Assembly (NCBI GenBank): GCA_022510685.1
Contig: JAFLTA010000012.1
Coordinates: 1-63,848 of the forward strand
Direction of reading: 5' to 3'
DNA: 63,848 bases
Source: Lachnospiraceae bacterium
GTDB lineage: Bacteria; Bacillota; Clostridia; Lachnospirales; Lachnospiraceae
The stretch's first letter is position 1; each line of letters starts with the position of its first letter. Below the pieces are notes generated by a model, which was given only the letters and a program-made list of their open reading frames with translations, was not told where the DNA came from and did no database searches. The translations under genes were made by a program, and so were the position numbers. This document shows, piece by piece, positions 19,013-28,219 of this stretch.

Positions 19013-21340
19013 ATGGATATCGGGAAGAAAATAGCAGAGGAAATGGGAATCCGTCCACAGCAGGTGGAGGCGGTTATCAAACTCATTGACGAGGGAAATA
19101 CAATTCCCTTCATCGCCAGATACCGAAAGGAGGCACATGGCTCTCTGAACGATGAGCAGCTTCGAAACTTAAGTGAGCGTCTCACCTATTTACGCAATCT
19201 GGAGGAGAAGAAGGAGCAGGTTCTGGCTACCATTGAGGAGCAGGGAAAGCTCACCGAGGAGTTGAAGGCACAGATTCTCGCGGCAGAAACCCAGGTTGTT
19301 GTGGAGGATTTGTATCGTCCATACCGTCCGAAACGCCGCACGAGAGCAACTATCGCCAAGGAAAAGGGATTGGAGCCGCTGGCTGAAATTATTTTGGCGC
19401 AGGAAATCACAGAACCGCTGACAAATATTGCCGAGCAATATGTTTCCGAAGAAAAAGAGGTAAAAGATGTGGAGGAAGCCATTGCGGGGGCGAGGGATAT
19501 CATTGCGGAACTGATTTCCGACAACGCGGATTACCGCAGCTATATTCGTGATATTACCAGAGAAGAGGGTATCATTATTTCAACGGCAAAGGATGAGAAA
19601 GCCCAGTCAGTCTATGAGATGTATTATGAATTTCAGGAGCCGGTAGACAAAATTGTGGGACACCGGATTTTGGCGTTGAACCGTGGTGAAAAAGAGAAAT
19701 TCCTCGTAGTGAAATTGGAGGCGCCGGAGGAGAGGATTCTCACCTATTTGCAGAAGATGATGGTCACAGCGGAAAATGAATATACAACACCAGCCATTGC
19801 AGAGGCAGTGGAGGACAGCTATAAACGTCTCATAGCCCCTGCCATTGAGCGGGAAATCCGGAATGAACTTACAGAGAAGGCAGAAGATGGTGCCATTAAA
19901 GTATTCGGAAAGAATCTGGAGCAGCTTTTGATGCAGCCTCCGATTGCGGGGAAAACCGTCCTTGGCTGGGATCCGGCATTTCGGACAGGCTGTAAGCTGG
20001 CGGTGGTGGATCCGACGGGAAAGGTGCTTGATACCAAAGTGGTCTATCCTACGGCACCTCAAAATAAAGTGGATGAGACAAAGCGGGAAGTGAAAAAACT
20101 GATAGACAAGTACGGTATTTCTCTGATTTCCGTGGGAAATGGAACTGCCTCCAGAGAATCCGAGATGATTATTGCGGATATGCTGCATGAAATAAAAGCC
20201 CCTGTACAATATATAATTGTAAATGAGGCAGGAGCATCCGTGTATTCAGCCAGTAAACTTGCCACAGAGGAATTCCCGGAGTTTGACGTGGGACAGCGAA
20301 GTGCGGCATCTATAGCCAGACGTTTGCAGGATCCGTTGGCAGAGCTGGTAAAAATTGACCCGCAGTCCATTGGTGTGGGTCAGTATCAACATGATATGAA
20401 CCAGAAAAAATTAGGGGAGACACTATCCGGTGTTGTTGAAGATTGTGTAAATAAAGTGGGTGTGGATTTGAATACGGCATCGGCATCCCTGTTAGAATAT
20501 ATTTCCGGTATCAGTAAGGTGATTGCTAAAAATATTGTTACCTACCGGGAAGAAAACGGCAAATTTTCCAGTCGGAAAGAACTTCTTAAAGTACCAAAAT
20601 TGGGACCGAAGGCTTATGAGCAGTGTGCAGGATTTATGCGAATTCCTGACGGGAAAAACCCGTTGGATGCTACCAGCGTACATCCGGAGACATATGATGC
20701 GGCAAATGCCCTGCTGGAAAAATTAGATATTTCTACGGAGGAATTAAAGGAAATCCAGTCAGAAGCAGCGAAAAAACAGTCGCCTATGGCAAAAAAATCT
20801 TCTACGCCAAAGAAAAAGAAGCAGGATTTTGTGATTCGCAATACCCATACGGCATTTGGAGCAGCATTTGCAGAGGCCTTCGGAAATATGGACTTACCGG
20901 CGGGAGATGAGGAGTCACAGGACAAAGGTGAAGATAAGGGTGTGGGCAGTCTTCAGAAGCGTGTCAAGGATAAGAAGAAAATGGCAGAGGAACTGGGCAT
21001 CGGGGAGATTACTCTGGTCGATATATTAAAGGAGTTGGAAAAGCCGGCTAGAGACCCGCGTGATGAGATGCCGAAGCCTATTTTACGGACAGACGTTTTG
21101 GAAATGAAAGACTTAAAAGAGGGAATGACTCTGAAAGGTACAGTGCGTAATGTCATTGACTTTGGTGCGTTTGTTGATATCGGAGTTCATCAGGATGGAC
21201 TGGTGCACGTGTCCCAAATGTCGGACAAGAAGTTTGTGAAGCATCCGCTGGAGGTTGTCAGTGTAGGAGATATTGTGGATGTTAAAGTGATGAGCGTTGA
21301 CCTGAAAAAACAGCGAATTCAATTGACGATGAAACTGTAG
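19013..21340 (+). CDS. tex: Tex-family RNA-binding transcription accessory protein
   Basis: This is a 775-aa protein of the Tex/Spt6-like family, which binds RNA and affects transcription. The N-terminal helix-turn-helix-like part, the IPFIARYRKEAHGSL motif near residue 30, the YqgF-like RNase H fold (GWDPAFRTGCKLAVVD near 320), helix-hairpin-helix repeats (LNTASASLLEYISGI) and a C-terminal S1 domain (LKGTVRNVIDFGAFVDIGVH near 705) occur in the family order. A Lys/Ser-rich linker lies near residues 590-610. The start at 19013 follows GGAGG. The next gene begins 12 bp after its stop. Confidence 0.95.
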   Translation: MDIGKKIAEEMGIRPQQVEAVIKLIDEGNTIPFIARYRKEAHGSLNDEQLRNLSERLTYLRNLEEKKEQVLATIEEQGKLTEELKAQILAAETQVVVEDLYRPYRPKRRTRATIAKEKGLEPLAEIILAQEITEPLTNIAEQYVSEEKEVKDVEEAIAGARDIIAELISDNADYRSYIRDITREEGIIISTAKDEKAQSVYEMYYEFQEPVDKIVGHRILALNRGEKEKFLVVKLEAPEERILTYLQKMMVTAENEYTTPAIAEAVEDSYKRLIAPAIEREIRNELTEKAEDGAIKVFGKNLEQLLMQPPIAGKTVLGWDPAFRTGCKLAVVDPTGKVLDTKVVYPTAPQNKVDETKREVKKLIDKYGISLISVGNGTASRESEMIIADMLHEIKAPVQYIIVNEAGASVYSASKLATEEFPEFDVGQRSAASIARRLQDPLAELVKIDPQSIGVGQYQHDMNQKKLGETLSGVVEDCVNKVGVDLNTASASLLEYISGISKVIAKNIVTYREENGKFSSRKELLKVPKLGPKAYEQCAGFMRIPDGKNPLDATSVHPETYDAANALLEKLDISTEELKEIQSEAAKKQSPMAKKSSTPKKKKQDFVIRNTHTAFGAAFAEAFGNMDLPAGDEESQDKGEDKGVGSLQKRVKDKKKMAEELGIGEITLVDILKELEKPARDPRDEMPKPILRTDVLEMKDLKEGMTLKGTVRNVIDFGAFVDIGVHQDGLVHVSQMSDKKFVKHPLEVVSVGDIVDVKVMSVDLKKQRIQLTMKL

Positions 21341-21352
21341 AAGGGAGAGCAA

Positions 21353-23239
21353 ATGGGCTTACGAGAAAAATTATTTGTGGAAGTAAAGCGAGGAACGAAA
21401 GTAACTCTCAGCGAAAATGATTTAAAAAAGATGGATCGTATGTATGAGAGGGAATTGTCTGATATCGGAATGAGAAAAGTATTGACACCGTATCGCAAGG
21501 AGCCACAGCGTGCTTTTTTAGCACAACTTAGAGATTATGCTTTTGAAAAAATTCTCGACAGACATTTATATACATTTTCCCATGTGTTGGTGATTCCAAA
21601 CCCGTATGGTCTGGCGAAACAAACAGCGCTGATATTATTTAATTCCTCCAAAGAGTATAAAGTACGTTATAGGGTTCTCGGAGACCATGGCAATGATTTT
21701 GTGGGGGAATCCGAGTATACTAAGCGTCATCGTATTGCCATTTTGGGACTTTATTTGGAGCGTAGCAATAAAGTGGATCTGTCTTTGATTGACAGAGAGG
21801 GTAATGTAGTAAAGCATCGTCTTATCCGCATCTATGTCTCAGAAGGACCAAAAAATGTACAGAACTTACTTCTTGGTGTCAAGGGAAAAGAGGAAGCGAC
21901 ATTTCCGTTATTGGCTGTGAATGGTGCTTTGTTCAGTCCGGTGGTATTAGATGCGGACGGGGTAATCCGCTATTCCATGCAGATTCGGACATTCAAAATG
22001 GGTATGCTTCCCATGTCCAACGGTCATGTATTGTTGGCAGACCACACTGCCAATATTGCCAGCAGTATGGGGAAAGTACAGACCTGCTGTTATCATGAGA
22101 TGGACTATATGGGGAGGGTGTACCGCACTTATGTGTTAAGTGATCCCATTGGAACAGCAATTGCCCAGCATGAAAATTCTCTGTTTCTGGTGACGACATC
22201 AGATGGGGAACATTATGACGATTGTATTATAGAGTTAAATATGGATACAGGGGAAATTGTGAAACGGCTTAATCTGCTTGCTCTGCTGGGAGAGAAATAT
22301 TATCAGGGAAAAGAATGGTTATTGCTTTCAGCGATGGAATATCGGGACGGAAAACTTCTTTTGACGCTGAAAAAAATCCACACGATTGCCCAGGTGGATT
22401 GGGAAAGCGGCAAATTAGAATGGGTGCTTGCTCCACAGGCTATATGGAAGGATACTCCTTTGGCAGATATCGCATTGCAGCCAAAGGGAGAGGAGCTCAT
22501 GCTTGGCAGACCGGATAGTGCAACATGGATTAACGAGGAGGAGATGCTCATATACAGCACCGGCTCAAAAGGAGAAGTGGATGGAGGGTATGACAATCCT
22601 AAGGAGTCTGCTGTCCTTCGGGTTAAAATAGATGGGAAGATGCTTACTTATGAGCAGATAGAGAGCCATAGCTGTCTGAAGACAATGCGGTATGGTAGTG
22701 CTTTGTATATACAGAATATGGATAAATATCTGCATATGACGGGGGCTACCACAGACTACAGCGAAGACAAATATTCCCAGATTGTGTTGTTGGATGCAAA
22801 GACAGGAGAGACGGAAAAAACGATAGAACTTGCGAGAAAATTCCTGTGGGTTTGGGAGTTTAAGCCGGATATACCGTCGCTTTGCCGGGGAATGGATGTT
22901 TGTGAAGAAACTTTGTATGGAAATCTGCCGACTCCGCCGGAGTTTCACGGAAATATGCCGGAGGAATCGGAGGAGCGCATACGACGAGTGATTTTGAGTG
23001 ATGTCCATTTATGTGATAATTTATTTAAATTTTCTCTGTATCCCGGAATAGTTGAAAAAATATTTTTCAAGGGTGAAGATAAGACCTATGTTCAGGACTA
23101 TTCACATTTGCCAATGGGAAAGCGCAAAGAAATATTTGCTGTTCAGGTGGACGGTCTGGAGCCGGGGGAATATGATATCTATGCGCAGATTAATGGCAAG
23201 GTCCATAAAATGAGAAACGAACTGCGAATAATGCCGTAA
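21353..23239 (+). CDS. Arylsulfotransferase-like beta-propeller protein
   Basis: This is a 628-aa protein probably related to the ASST (aryl-sulfate sulfotransferase) family, which moves sulfate between phenolic compounds. Repeats such as EDKYSQIVLLDAKTGETEKTIEL and HYDDCIIELNMDTGEIVKRLNL are typical propeller blades. An N-terminal 180-residue beta domain precedes them. Unlike E. coli AssT, no signal peptide is seen, so it may act in the cytoplasm. AAGGGAG lies before the ATG, and the gene is 12 bp from tex, so they may be co-transcribed. The family call rests on pattern only; catalytic histidines were not assigned. Confidence 0.5.
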   Translation: MGLREKLFVEVKRGTKVTLSENDLKKMDRMYERELSDIGMRKVLTPYRKEPQRAFLAQLRDYAFEKILDRHLYTFSHVLVIPNPYGLAKQTALILFNSSKEYKVRYRVLGDHGNDFVGESEYTKRHRIAILGLYLERSNKVDLSLIDREGNVVKHRLIRIYVSEGPKNVQNLLLGVKGKEEATFPLLAVNGALFSPVVLDADGVIRYSMQIRTFKMGMLPMSNGHVLLADHTANIASSMGKVQTCCYHEMDYMGRVYRTYVLSDPIGTAIAQHENSLFLVTTSDGEHYDDCIIELNMDTGEIVKRLNLLALLGEKYYQGKEWLLLSAMEYRDGKLLLTLKKIHTIAQVDWESGKLEWVLAPQAIWKDTPLADIALQPKGEELMLGRPDSATWINEEEMLIYSTGSKGEVDGGYDNPKESAVLRVKIDGKMLTYEQIESHSCLKTMRYGSALYIQNMDKYLHMTGATTDYSEDKYSQIVLLDAKTGETEKTIELARKFLWVWEFKPDIPSLCRGMDVCEETLYGNLPTPPEFHGNMPEESEERIRRVILSDVHLCDNLFKFSLYPGIVEKIFFKGEDKTYVQDYSHLPMGKRKEIFAVQVDGLEPGEYDIYAQINGKVHKMRNELRIMP

Positions 23240-23311
23240 GGCTCTATTGGCGCCGTTATGCTGATATTTGTTTTGCTGTTATCATTCGACAAAAAAAGAG
23301 TATAGATTACA

Positions 23312-23340
23312 TTGCTTTTTTTATTTGGATTTTGTATAAT
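23312..23340 (+). promoter_or_regulatory. Sigma-A promoter of fucO
   Basis: TTGCTT (23312-23317), 17 bp, TATAAT (23335-23340), about 70 nt before the ATG. Confidence 0.6.
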
Positions 23341-23410
23341 TGCACTATGATTGTATAGTAATTTGCATGTTTTTTATGCAATACCACTAAATATAAGGAG
23401 GGAAAATAAC

Positions 23411-24559
23411 ATGGCAAACAGATTTGTGTTAAACGAGACATCTTATCACGGAGCAGGAGCGATTGCTGAAATCGCTACAGAGACAAAGTCCAGAGGTTTT
23501 AAGAAAGCTTTTGTATGTTCTGATCCGGACTTGGTTAAGTTTGGAGTGACCCAGAAAGTATTAGACATACTGGACAAAAATGGTATGCCGTATGAGCTGT
23601 ATTCCAATATTAAGCCAAACCCCACTATCGAGAACGTGCAGACGGGTGTACAGGCATTTAAAGATGCCGGGACGGATTATATCATTGCTATCGGTGGAGG
23701 TTCTTCCATGGATACGGCAAAGGCAATCGGTATCATCATCAACAATCCGGAGCATGAGGACGTTGTCAGCTTGGAGGGTGCTGTTGATACAAAGAATAAA
23801 TGCGTTCCTATTTTTGCGGTACCGACCACAGCAGGAACGGCTGCAGAGGTTACCATTAACTATGTAATTACCGATGCAGAGAAGAATCGTAAGATGGTAT
23901 GCGTAGACCCCCATGATATTCCTGTCGTTGCGTTTATTGACTCTGAGATGATGTCATCTATGCCAAAAGGACTGACAGCGGCTACCGGAATGGATGCTCT
24001 TACTCACGCAATTGAGGGATACATTACCGCAGGTGCCTGGGAGCTGTCCGATATGTTCCACTTAAAAGCAATTGAGATTATTGCCCGCTCACTCCGCGGT
24101 GCCGTTGAAAATACTCCGGAAGGACGTGAGGGAATGGCGTTGGGACAGTATGTAGCCGGAATGGGATTTTCTAATGTAGGACTTGGTATTGTACATTCCA
24201 TGGCGCATCCTCTGGGTGCTTTATATGACACACCACACGGCATTGCAAATGCGATTATCCTTCCTACAGTTATGGAGTACAATGCGGAGGCAACCGGCGA
24301 GAAGTATCGTGATATCGCCAAGGCAATGGGAGTACAGGGAACAGAAAATATGTCTCAGGATGAGTATCGCAAAGCTGCCATAGATGCAGTAAAGAAACTC
24401 TCACAGGACGTGGGAATCCCGGCAGACTTAAAGGACATTGTTAAGACAGAGGATATTCCGTTCTTAGCGCAGTCTGCCTATGATGATGCATGCCGTCCGG
24501 GCAATCCGAAAGAAACCAGTGTGGAGGATATCACCAAGCTGTATGAAAGCTTGATGTAA
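23411..24559 (+). CDS. fucO: Lactaldehyde reductase, iron-containing alcohol dehydrogenase
   Basis: This is a 382-aa group III iron alcohol dehydrogenase that matches the E. coli FucO sequence as I remember it almost throughout, including its length. Shared segments are ANRFVLNET, AIGGGSSMDTAKAIGI, TTAGTAAEVTINYVITD, CVDPHDIP and TGMDALTHAIEGYIT. Metal ligands are expected at the D/H of AFIDSEM and DALTHAIEGY and the histidines of HSMAHPLG and TPHGIAN. It reduces lactaldehyde to 1,2-propanediol during fucose or rhamnose fermentation. No other deoxysugar gene is near; it has its own promoter and terminator. AAGGAGG lies upstream of the ATG. Another short alcohol substrate is possible. Confidence 0.85.
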   Translation: MANRFVLNETSYHGAGAIAEIATETKSRGFKKAFVCSDPDLVKFGVTQKVLDILDKNGMPYELYSNIKPNPTIENVQTGVQAFKDAGTDYIIAIGGGSSMDTAKAIGIIINNPEHEDVVSLEGAVDTKNKCVPIFAVPTTAGTAAEVTINYVITDAEKNRKMVCVDPHDIPVVAFIDSEMMSSMPKGLTAATGMDALTHAIEGYITAGAWELSDMFHLKAIEIIARSLRGAVENTPEGREGMALGQYVAGMGFSNVGLGIVHSMAHPLGALYDTPHGIANAIILPTVMEYNAEATGEKYRDIAKAMGVQGTENMSQDEYRKAAIDAVKKLSQDVGIPADLKDIVKTEDIPFLAQSAYDDACRPGNPKETSVEDITKLYESLM

Positions 24560-24613
24560 TTATTCGGCATCATTGGACTCCATTATTGTTGCCAAAATAT
24601 AGATTTTTCTCTG

Positions 24614-24655
24614 ATTAAGGAGAATGTCTCTGGTTGACATTCTCCTTAATCTTTG
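24614..24655 (+). terminator. Terminator of fucO
   Basis: A perfect 15-bp stem (24614-24628 with 24636-24650) has a 7-nt loop. The following T-tract is weak (CTTTGT). Confidence 0.6.
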
Positions 24656-24679
24656 TAAGAGAAAATGACGAAAAAATAC

Positions 24680-24708
24680 TTGCATTTTTGAATCGGGTAG
24701 TGTATACT
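24680..24708 (+). promoter_or_regulatory. Promoter of tRNA-Arg
   Basis: TTGCAT (24680-24685), 17 bp, TATACT (24703-24708), about 35 nt before the mature tRNA. Confidence 0.7.
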
Positions 24709-24748
24709 CTATCAAGTACGGTACTTAAACCGGACGGCATAATGGAAT

Positions 24749-24822
<74 letters not shown>

Positions 24823-24828
24823 CTAGGG

Positions 24829-24856
24829 AAAGTCCTTGAATTTTCAAGGGCTTTTT
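24829..24856 (+). terminator. Terminator after tRNA-Arg
   Basis: AAAGTCCTTGA pairs with TCAAGGGCTTT around a short loop, with a T-run to 24856. Confidence 0.8.
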
Positions 24857-24887
24857 GTCATACTAAAGTATTAGGGGAGAATTATTT

Positions 24888-25874
24888 ATGTTTCAAATAG
24901 ATAGAATTGTAGAGATTGTGGGAGAGGACCGGGTTAAAAAAAATGAGCCTATGGCGAATCATACCACCTTCCGGATAGGGGGACCTGCGGCATATTTTGT
25001 TTTGCCGGAAACTGCGGAGCAGTTATCAGCTTGTATCAAATATATGGTATCATGTGGTGGAAAATGGTATATTATTGGTAATGGAAGTAATCTGCTTGTA
25101 TCAGATGAAGGAATTGATGCAGTTGTATTTAGTACGCATTCCGTAAGCGAGAGTGATATGCATCGGATTCGCGTTGTTTCAAGGGAAGCATCTCCGGAGC
25201 AGTATACATCATTATTGAAGGAATATGCAGTTTCACCGGAGGAAACCGAAGGAAAAACGCTGGTATGTGCCGGTGCAGGTGTCATGTTATCCGCTTTGGC
25301 AGGTAAGGTGGCATCGGAAGGGCTGGCAGGCTTTGCATTTGCCGGAGGCATTCCCGGAACTATGGGCGGTGCTGTGGTCATGAACGCAGGAGCCTATGGC
25401 GGGGAAATCAAGGATGTCATTGTGGCTGCAAAAGTTCTGGATGCTCAGGGAGAAATACATATTATGAGCAGAGATGAATTACAGCTTAGTTACCGTCACA
25501 GCGTTGTACAGGAAAAAGATATGATCGTTGTGGAGGCGTTGTTTGCCTTTGAAGCCGGGGATGAGCAGGAGATTCGCAGTCAAATGCAGGAATTCAATGA
25601 GCGTCGCCGGGAAAAACAACCGTTAGAATACGGAAGTGCAGGAAGTACCTTCAAGAGACCGGAGGGATATTTTGCCGGAAAGTTGATTGAGGATGCCGGG
25701 CTGAAAGGATACCGTGTCGGAGATGTGATGGTATCAGAAAAACACTGTGGTTTTGTGGTAAATGTAGGAAATGGTACTTGTGAACAGGCAGACCGGGTGA
25801 TTGACCATGTGAGGAAAACCGTACAGGATGTGTATGGGGTGACATTGGAAACAGAAGTGAAAAGAATTCCATAG
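24888..25874 (+). CDS. murB: UDP-N-acetylenolpyruvoylglucosamine reductase
   Basis: This is a 328-aa flavoenzyme that reduces UDP-GlcNAc-enolpyruvate with NADPH to UDP-MurNAc, the second committed step of peptidoglycan synthesis. The FAD-binding stretch reads FRIGGPAAYF, then GNGSNLLVSDEGI and GIPGTMGGAVVMNAGAYGGE. SYRHS is present, and the catalytic serine is expected in GSAGSTFKRP near residue 250. AGGGGAG lies before the ATG. It heads murB-rapZ-whiA-crh, a conserved Firmicute neighbourhood that links cell-wall precursor supply to its regulators. Confidence 0.96.
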   Translation: MFQIDRIVEIVGEDRVKKNEPMANHTTFRIGGPAAYFVLPETAEQLSACIKYMVSCGGKWYIIGNGSNLLVSDEGIDAVVFSTHSVSESDMHRIRVVSREASPEQYTSLLKEYAVSPEETEGKTLVCAGAGVMLSALAGKVASEGLAGFAFAGGIPGTMGGAVVMNAGAYGGEIKDVIVAAKVLDAQGEIHIMSRDELQLSYRHSVVQEKDMIVVEALFAFEAGDEQEIRSQMQEFNERRREKQPLEYGSAGSTFKRPEGYFAGKLIEDAGLKGYRVGDVMVSEKHCGFVVNVGNGTCEQADRVIDHVRKTVQDVYGVTLETEVKRIP

Positions 25875-25952
25875 TAAGTGAAGTTTGCATCAGAGAACAT
25901 AGGAAGCAGCGTTTTTCAAAGGCTGTTTGTATGCGGAGGAATGGAGATTGAT

Positions 25953-26825
25953 ATGCGGTTTGTGATAGTGACGGGAATGTCCGGTGCGGGGAAAAGTTCC
26001 GTGCTGAAAATGTTAGAGGACTTAGGATACTTTTGTGTGGATAACCTGCCGGTGCGTCTTATTCCTAAAATGACCAGTATGATGGTGGAAGAGCATGATG
26101 CCATGGAAAACATGGTGTTGGGAATAGACATCCGTAATTTGCAAGGATTGGCAGAATTAGATGGAATACTGGATGACATGAAGGAGCAGGGATATCCTTA
26201 TGAAGTGCTTTTTCTGGAAGCTGACGACAATGTTCTCGTTAAGCGGTACAAGGAGACGAGGCGCAATCATCCTCTGGCACTGCAGGGGCGTGTGGATAAA
26301 GCCATTGCTGCAGAGCGTGTGGAGCTTGCCCATGTCAAAAAGAGAGCAGATTTTATCTTAGATACGAGCCATATGCTGGTGCGGGAACTGAAACACGAGA
26401 TAGACCGGATTTTTTTAGGTGAGGAGGAGTATGAAAACTTTTTTGTAACCATCCTCTCCTTTGGATTCAAATATGGAATTCCGGAAGATTCCGATTTAGT
26501 GTTTGATGTACGTTTTCTCCCCAACCCCTATTATATTCCTGAACTGAAACACTTAACAGGAAATGACCAGATGGTGTATGACTATGTAATGGTTTCCGAG
26601 CAGGCAAAAGAATTCCGCAGACAATTATTTGAGATGGTAAAATTCTTGATTCCCAATTATATTACGGAGGGAAAAAATCAGATTGTCATCAGCATTGGCT
26701 GTACCGGAGGAAAGCATCGTTCTGTTACCATGGTGCGTGCATTGGAGGAGCAGATGAAAGTATTACCATACACTGTCAAGATGGAGCACAGAGATATCGA
26801 AAAAGATGCAAAGCGCAAGGGATAA
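25953..26825 (+). CDS. rapZ: RNase adapter / nucleotide-binding protein RapZ (YvcJ)
   Basis: This is a 290-aa P-loop protein with Walker A GMSGAGKSS at residues 8-16, the family motif DLGYFCVDNLPVRLIP and the C-terminal signature IGCTGGKHRSVTMV. In E. coli it controls GlcN6P synthase through small RNAs; in Bacillus YvcJ binds nucleotides and affects competence and cell-wall metabolism. I chose ATG 25953 over 25941 because GGAGGA directly abuts 25941. The length equals that of the family. It lies between murB and whiA. Confidence 0.93.
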   Translation: MRFVIVTGMSGAGKSSVLKMLEDLGYFCVDNLPVRLIPKMTSMMVEEHDAMENMVLGIDIRNLQGLAELDGILDDMKEQGYPYEVLFLEADDNVLVKRYKETRRNHPLALQGRVDKAIAAERVELAHVKKRADFILDTSHMLVRELKHEIDRIFLGEEEYENFFVTILSFGFKYGIPEDSDLVFDVRFLPNPYYIPELKHLTGNDQMVYDYVMVSEQAKEFRRQLFEMVKFLIPNYITEGKNQIVISIGCTGGKHRSVTMVRALEEQMKVLPYTVKMEHRDIEKDAKRKG

Positions 26826-26855
26826 AAACTATAGGATGGGAAAGGTAGTGAGTGC

Positions 26856-27857
26856 ATGTCGTTTTCAGGTAAGGTGAAAGAGGAACTTGCTGGGCAGGTG
26901 AGTTCGGCGAGACATTGCCAGATTGCAGAGTTTTCGGCTATTTTTTCACTTTGTGGAAAAGTACGACGTAAAAGAAGCGGAAAAATTTATTTGGAGATGC
27001 ACACTGAGAACTTGACAGTTGCGAAAAAATTTTATATCTTAATAAAGATGGCGTTTCATGTAGAGGCGCAAATTAGAATACGAAATCATAGCATTCATTC
27101 CCGGACACCGACATATTTTTTGGTGATTCAGGCGCAGGAAACAGTCTATGAGATATTAAAGGCGGTGAAGATACTCAGCGAAACACAAGATCGATGGGGC
27201 GATTTTTCGATGATACCGAGCCGTCTGGTGCAAAACACCTGCTGCAAGAGAGCATATTTGCGGGGTGTTTTTATGGTGGCTGGTTCAGTGACCAATCCGG
27301 AGAAGGCATATCATTTGGAGATAGCTGTGTTATCAGATGTCTACTGCAAACAGTTGCAGAAGATGGTTGCATCTTTCGAGGTAGACGCTAAGATTGTGGA
27401 GCGCAAAAAATATCATGTGTTATATGTGAAAGAAGGCTCTATGATTGTAGATATCCTCAATGTGATGGGAGCACATCTGGCATTGATGGATTTTGAAAAT
27501 GTGCGTATTCTGAAAGAGGTGCGCAATTCAGTGAATCGCCAAGTGAACTGTGAGACAGCGAATATTAATAAGACTGTCACGGCGGCAGCCAGGCAGATAG
27601 AGGATATCCGTTATATCGAGACTCACAGAGGGTTTAGTTTTTTGAAAGATGGTTTGCGGGAGACGGCTGAATTACGGCTGGAATATCCGGATACACCGTT
27701 GGCAGAGTTAGGGCAGATGTTGTCCAAACCGTTGGGAAAGTCCGGTGTAAATCATCGTTTGCGGAAATTGAGTGGGATTGCAGAGCGCTTGCGTGAAGAA
27801 CAAGCTGCTCGACCTTGTTCCAAAGGAGGAAATGGTTATGATAACAAAGAAAATTAA
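26856..27857 (+). CDS. whiA: DNA-binding protein WhiA
   Basis: WhiA (333 aa) joins a degenerate LAGLIDADG homing-endonuclease domain (about residues 10-210; YLRGVFMVAGSVTNPEKAYHLE is typical) to a C-terminal helix-turn-helix (LAELGQMLSKPLGKSGVNHRLRKL near 285-305). It binds DNA and influences division and chromosome segregation in Gram-positives. Its last 20 bases overlap the start of crh, so the two are translationally linked. The yvcK gene that sits between rapZ and whiA in Bacillus is absent. Confidence 0.94.
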   Translation: MSFSGKVKEELAGQVSSARHCQIAEFSAIFSLCGKVRRKRSGKIYLEMHTENLTVAKKFYILIKMAFHVEAQIRIRNHSIHSRTPTYFLVIQAQETVYEILKAVKILSETQDRWGDFSMIPSRLVQNTCCKRAYLRGVFMVAGSVTNPEKAYHLEIAVLSDVYCKQLQKMVASFEVDAKIVERKKYHVLYVKEGSMIVDILNVMGAHLALMDFENVRILKEVRNSVNRQVNCETANINKTVTAAARQIEDIRYIETHRGFSFLKDGLRETAELRLEYPDTPLAELGQMLSKPLGKSGVNHRLRKLSGIAERLREEQAARPCSKGGNGYDNKEN

Positions 27858-28104
27858 GATTCAGATTAAGAGTGGATTGGAAGCAAGACCGGTAGCTGTA
27901 TTAGTACAGGTTGCCAGCCAGTATACCAGTAAGATTTATGTGGAATGTGAAAATAAAAAGGTCAACGCCAAAAGCATTATGGGCATGATGACATTAGGAC
28001 TTTCTGCCGGTGAGGAAGTGATTGTTTCTGCAGATGGTGAGGATGAGACAAATGCCATGGAGGAAATTGAAAAGTATCTCAGTGCTAGTGCTGCTCAGGC
28101 GTAG
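27838..28104 (+). CDS. crh: Crh-like HPr-family regulatory protein
   Basis: This is an 88-aa HPr-fold protein. The HPr active-site histidine (GLHARP) is replaced by glutamate (GLEARPVAV), so it cannot carry phosphate in the PTS. The regulatory serine is kept (NAKSIMGMM, the Ser46 position). This is the Crh pattern: in Bacillus, Crh has Gln at this position, is phosphorylated on Ser46 by HPr kinase and works with CcpA in catabolite repression. The start is ATG 27838, 8 nt after AAGGAGG, inside the end of whiA. The position after whiA matches Bacillus. Confidence 0.85.
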   Translation: MITKKIKIQIKSGLEARPVAVLVQVASQYTSKIYVECENKKVNAKSIMGMMTLGLSAGEEVIVSADGEDETNAMEEIEKYLSASAAQA

Positions 28105-28178
28105 TAACCTAATATGCAGATTTTTTGGAATCACAGGTGGTAAATATAATTAATACAGTGGTTTATAATGATAAAGAG

Positions 28179-28207
28179 AGAACAGTCCATTTTGGACTGT
28201 TCTTTTT
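28179..28207 (+). terminator. Terminator or attenuator between crh and dnaE
   Basis: An 11-bp perfect stem (28179-28189 with 28193-28203) has a 3-nt loop and five T. It ends immediately before the dnaE ribosome site GGGAGG. A TATAAT at 28164-28169 with a poor -35 lies just ahead. Confidence 0.75.
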
Positions 28208-28219
28208 GGGAGGTAGGCA

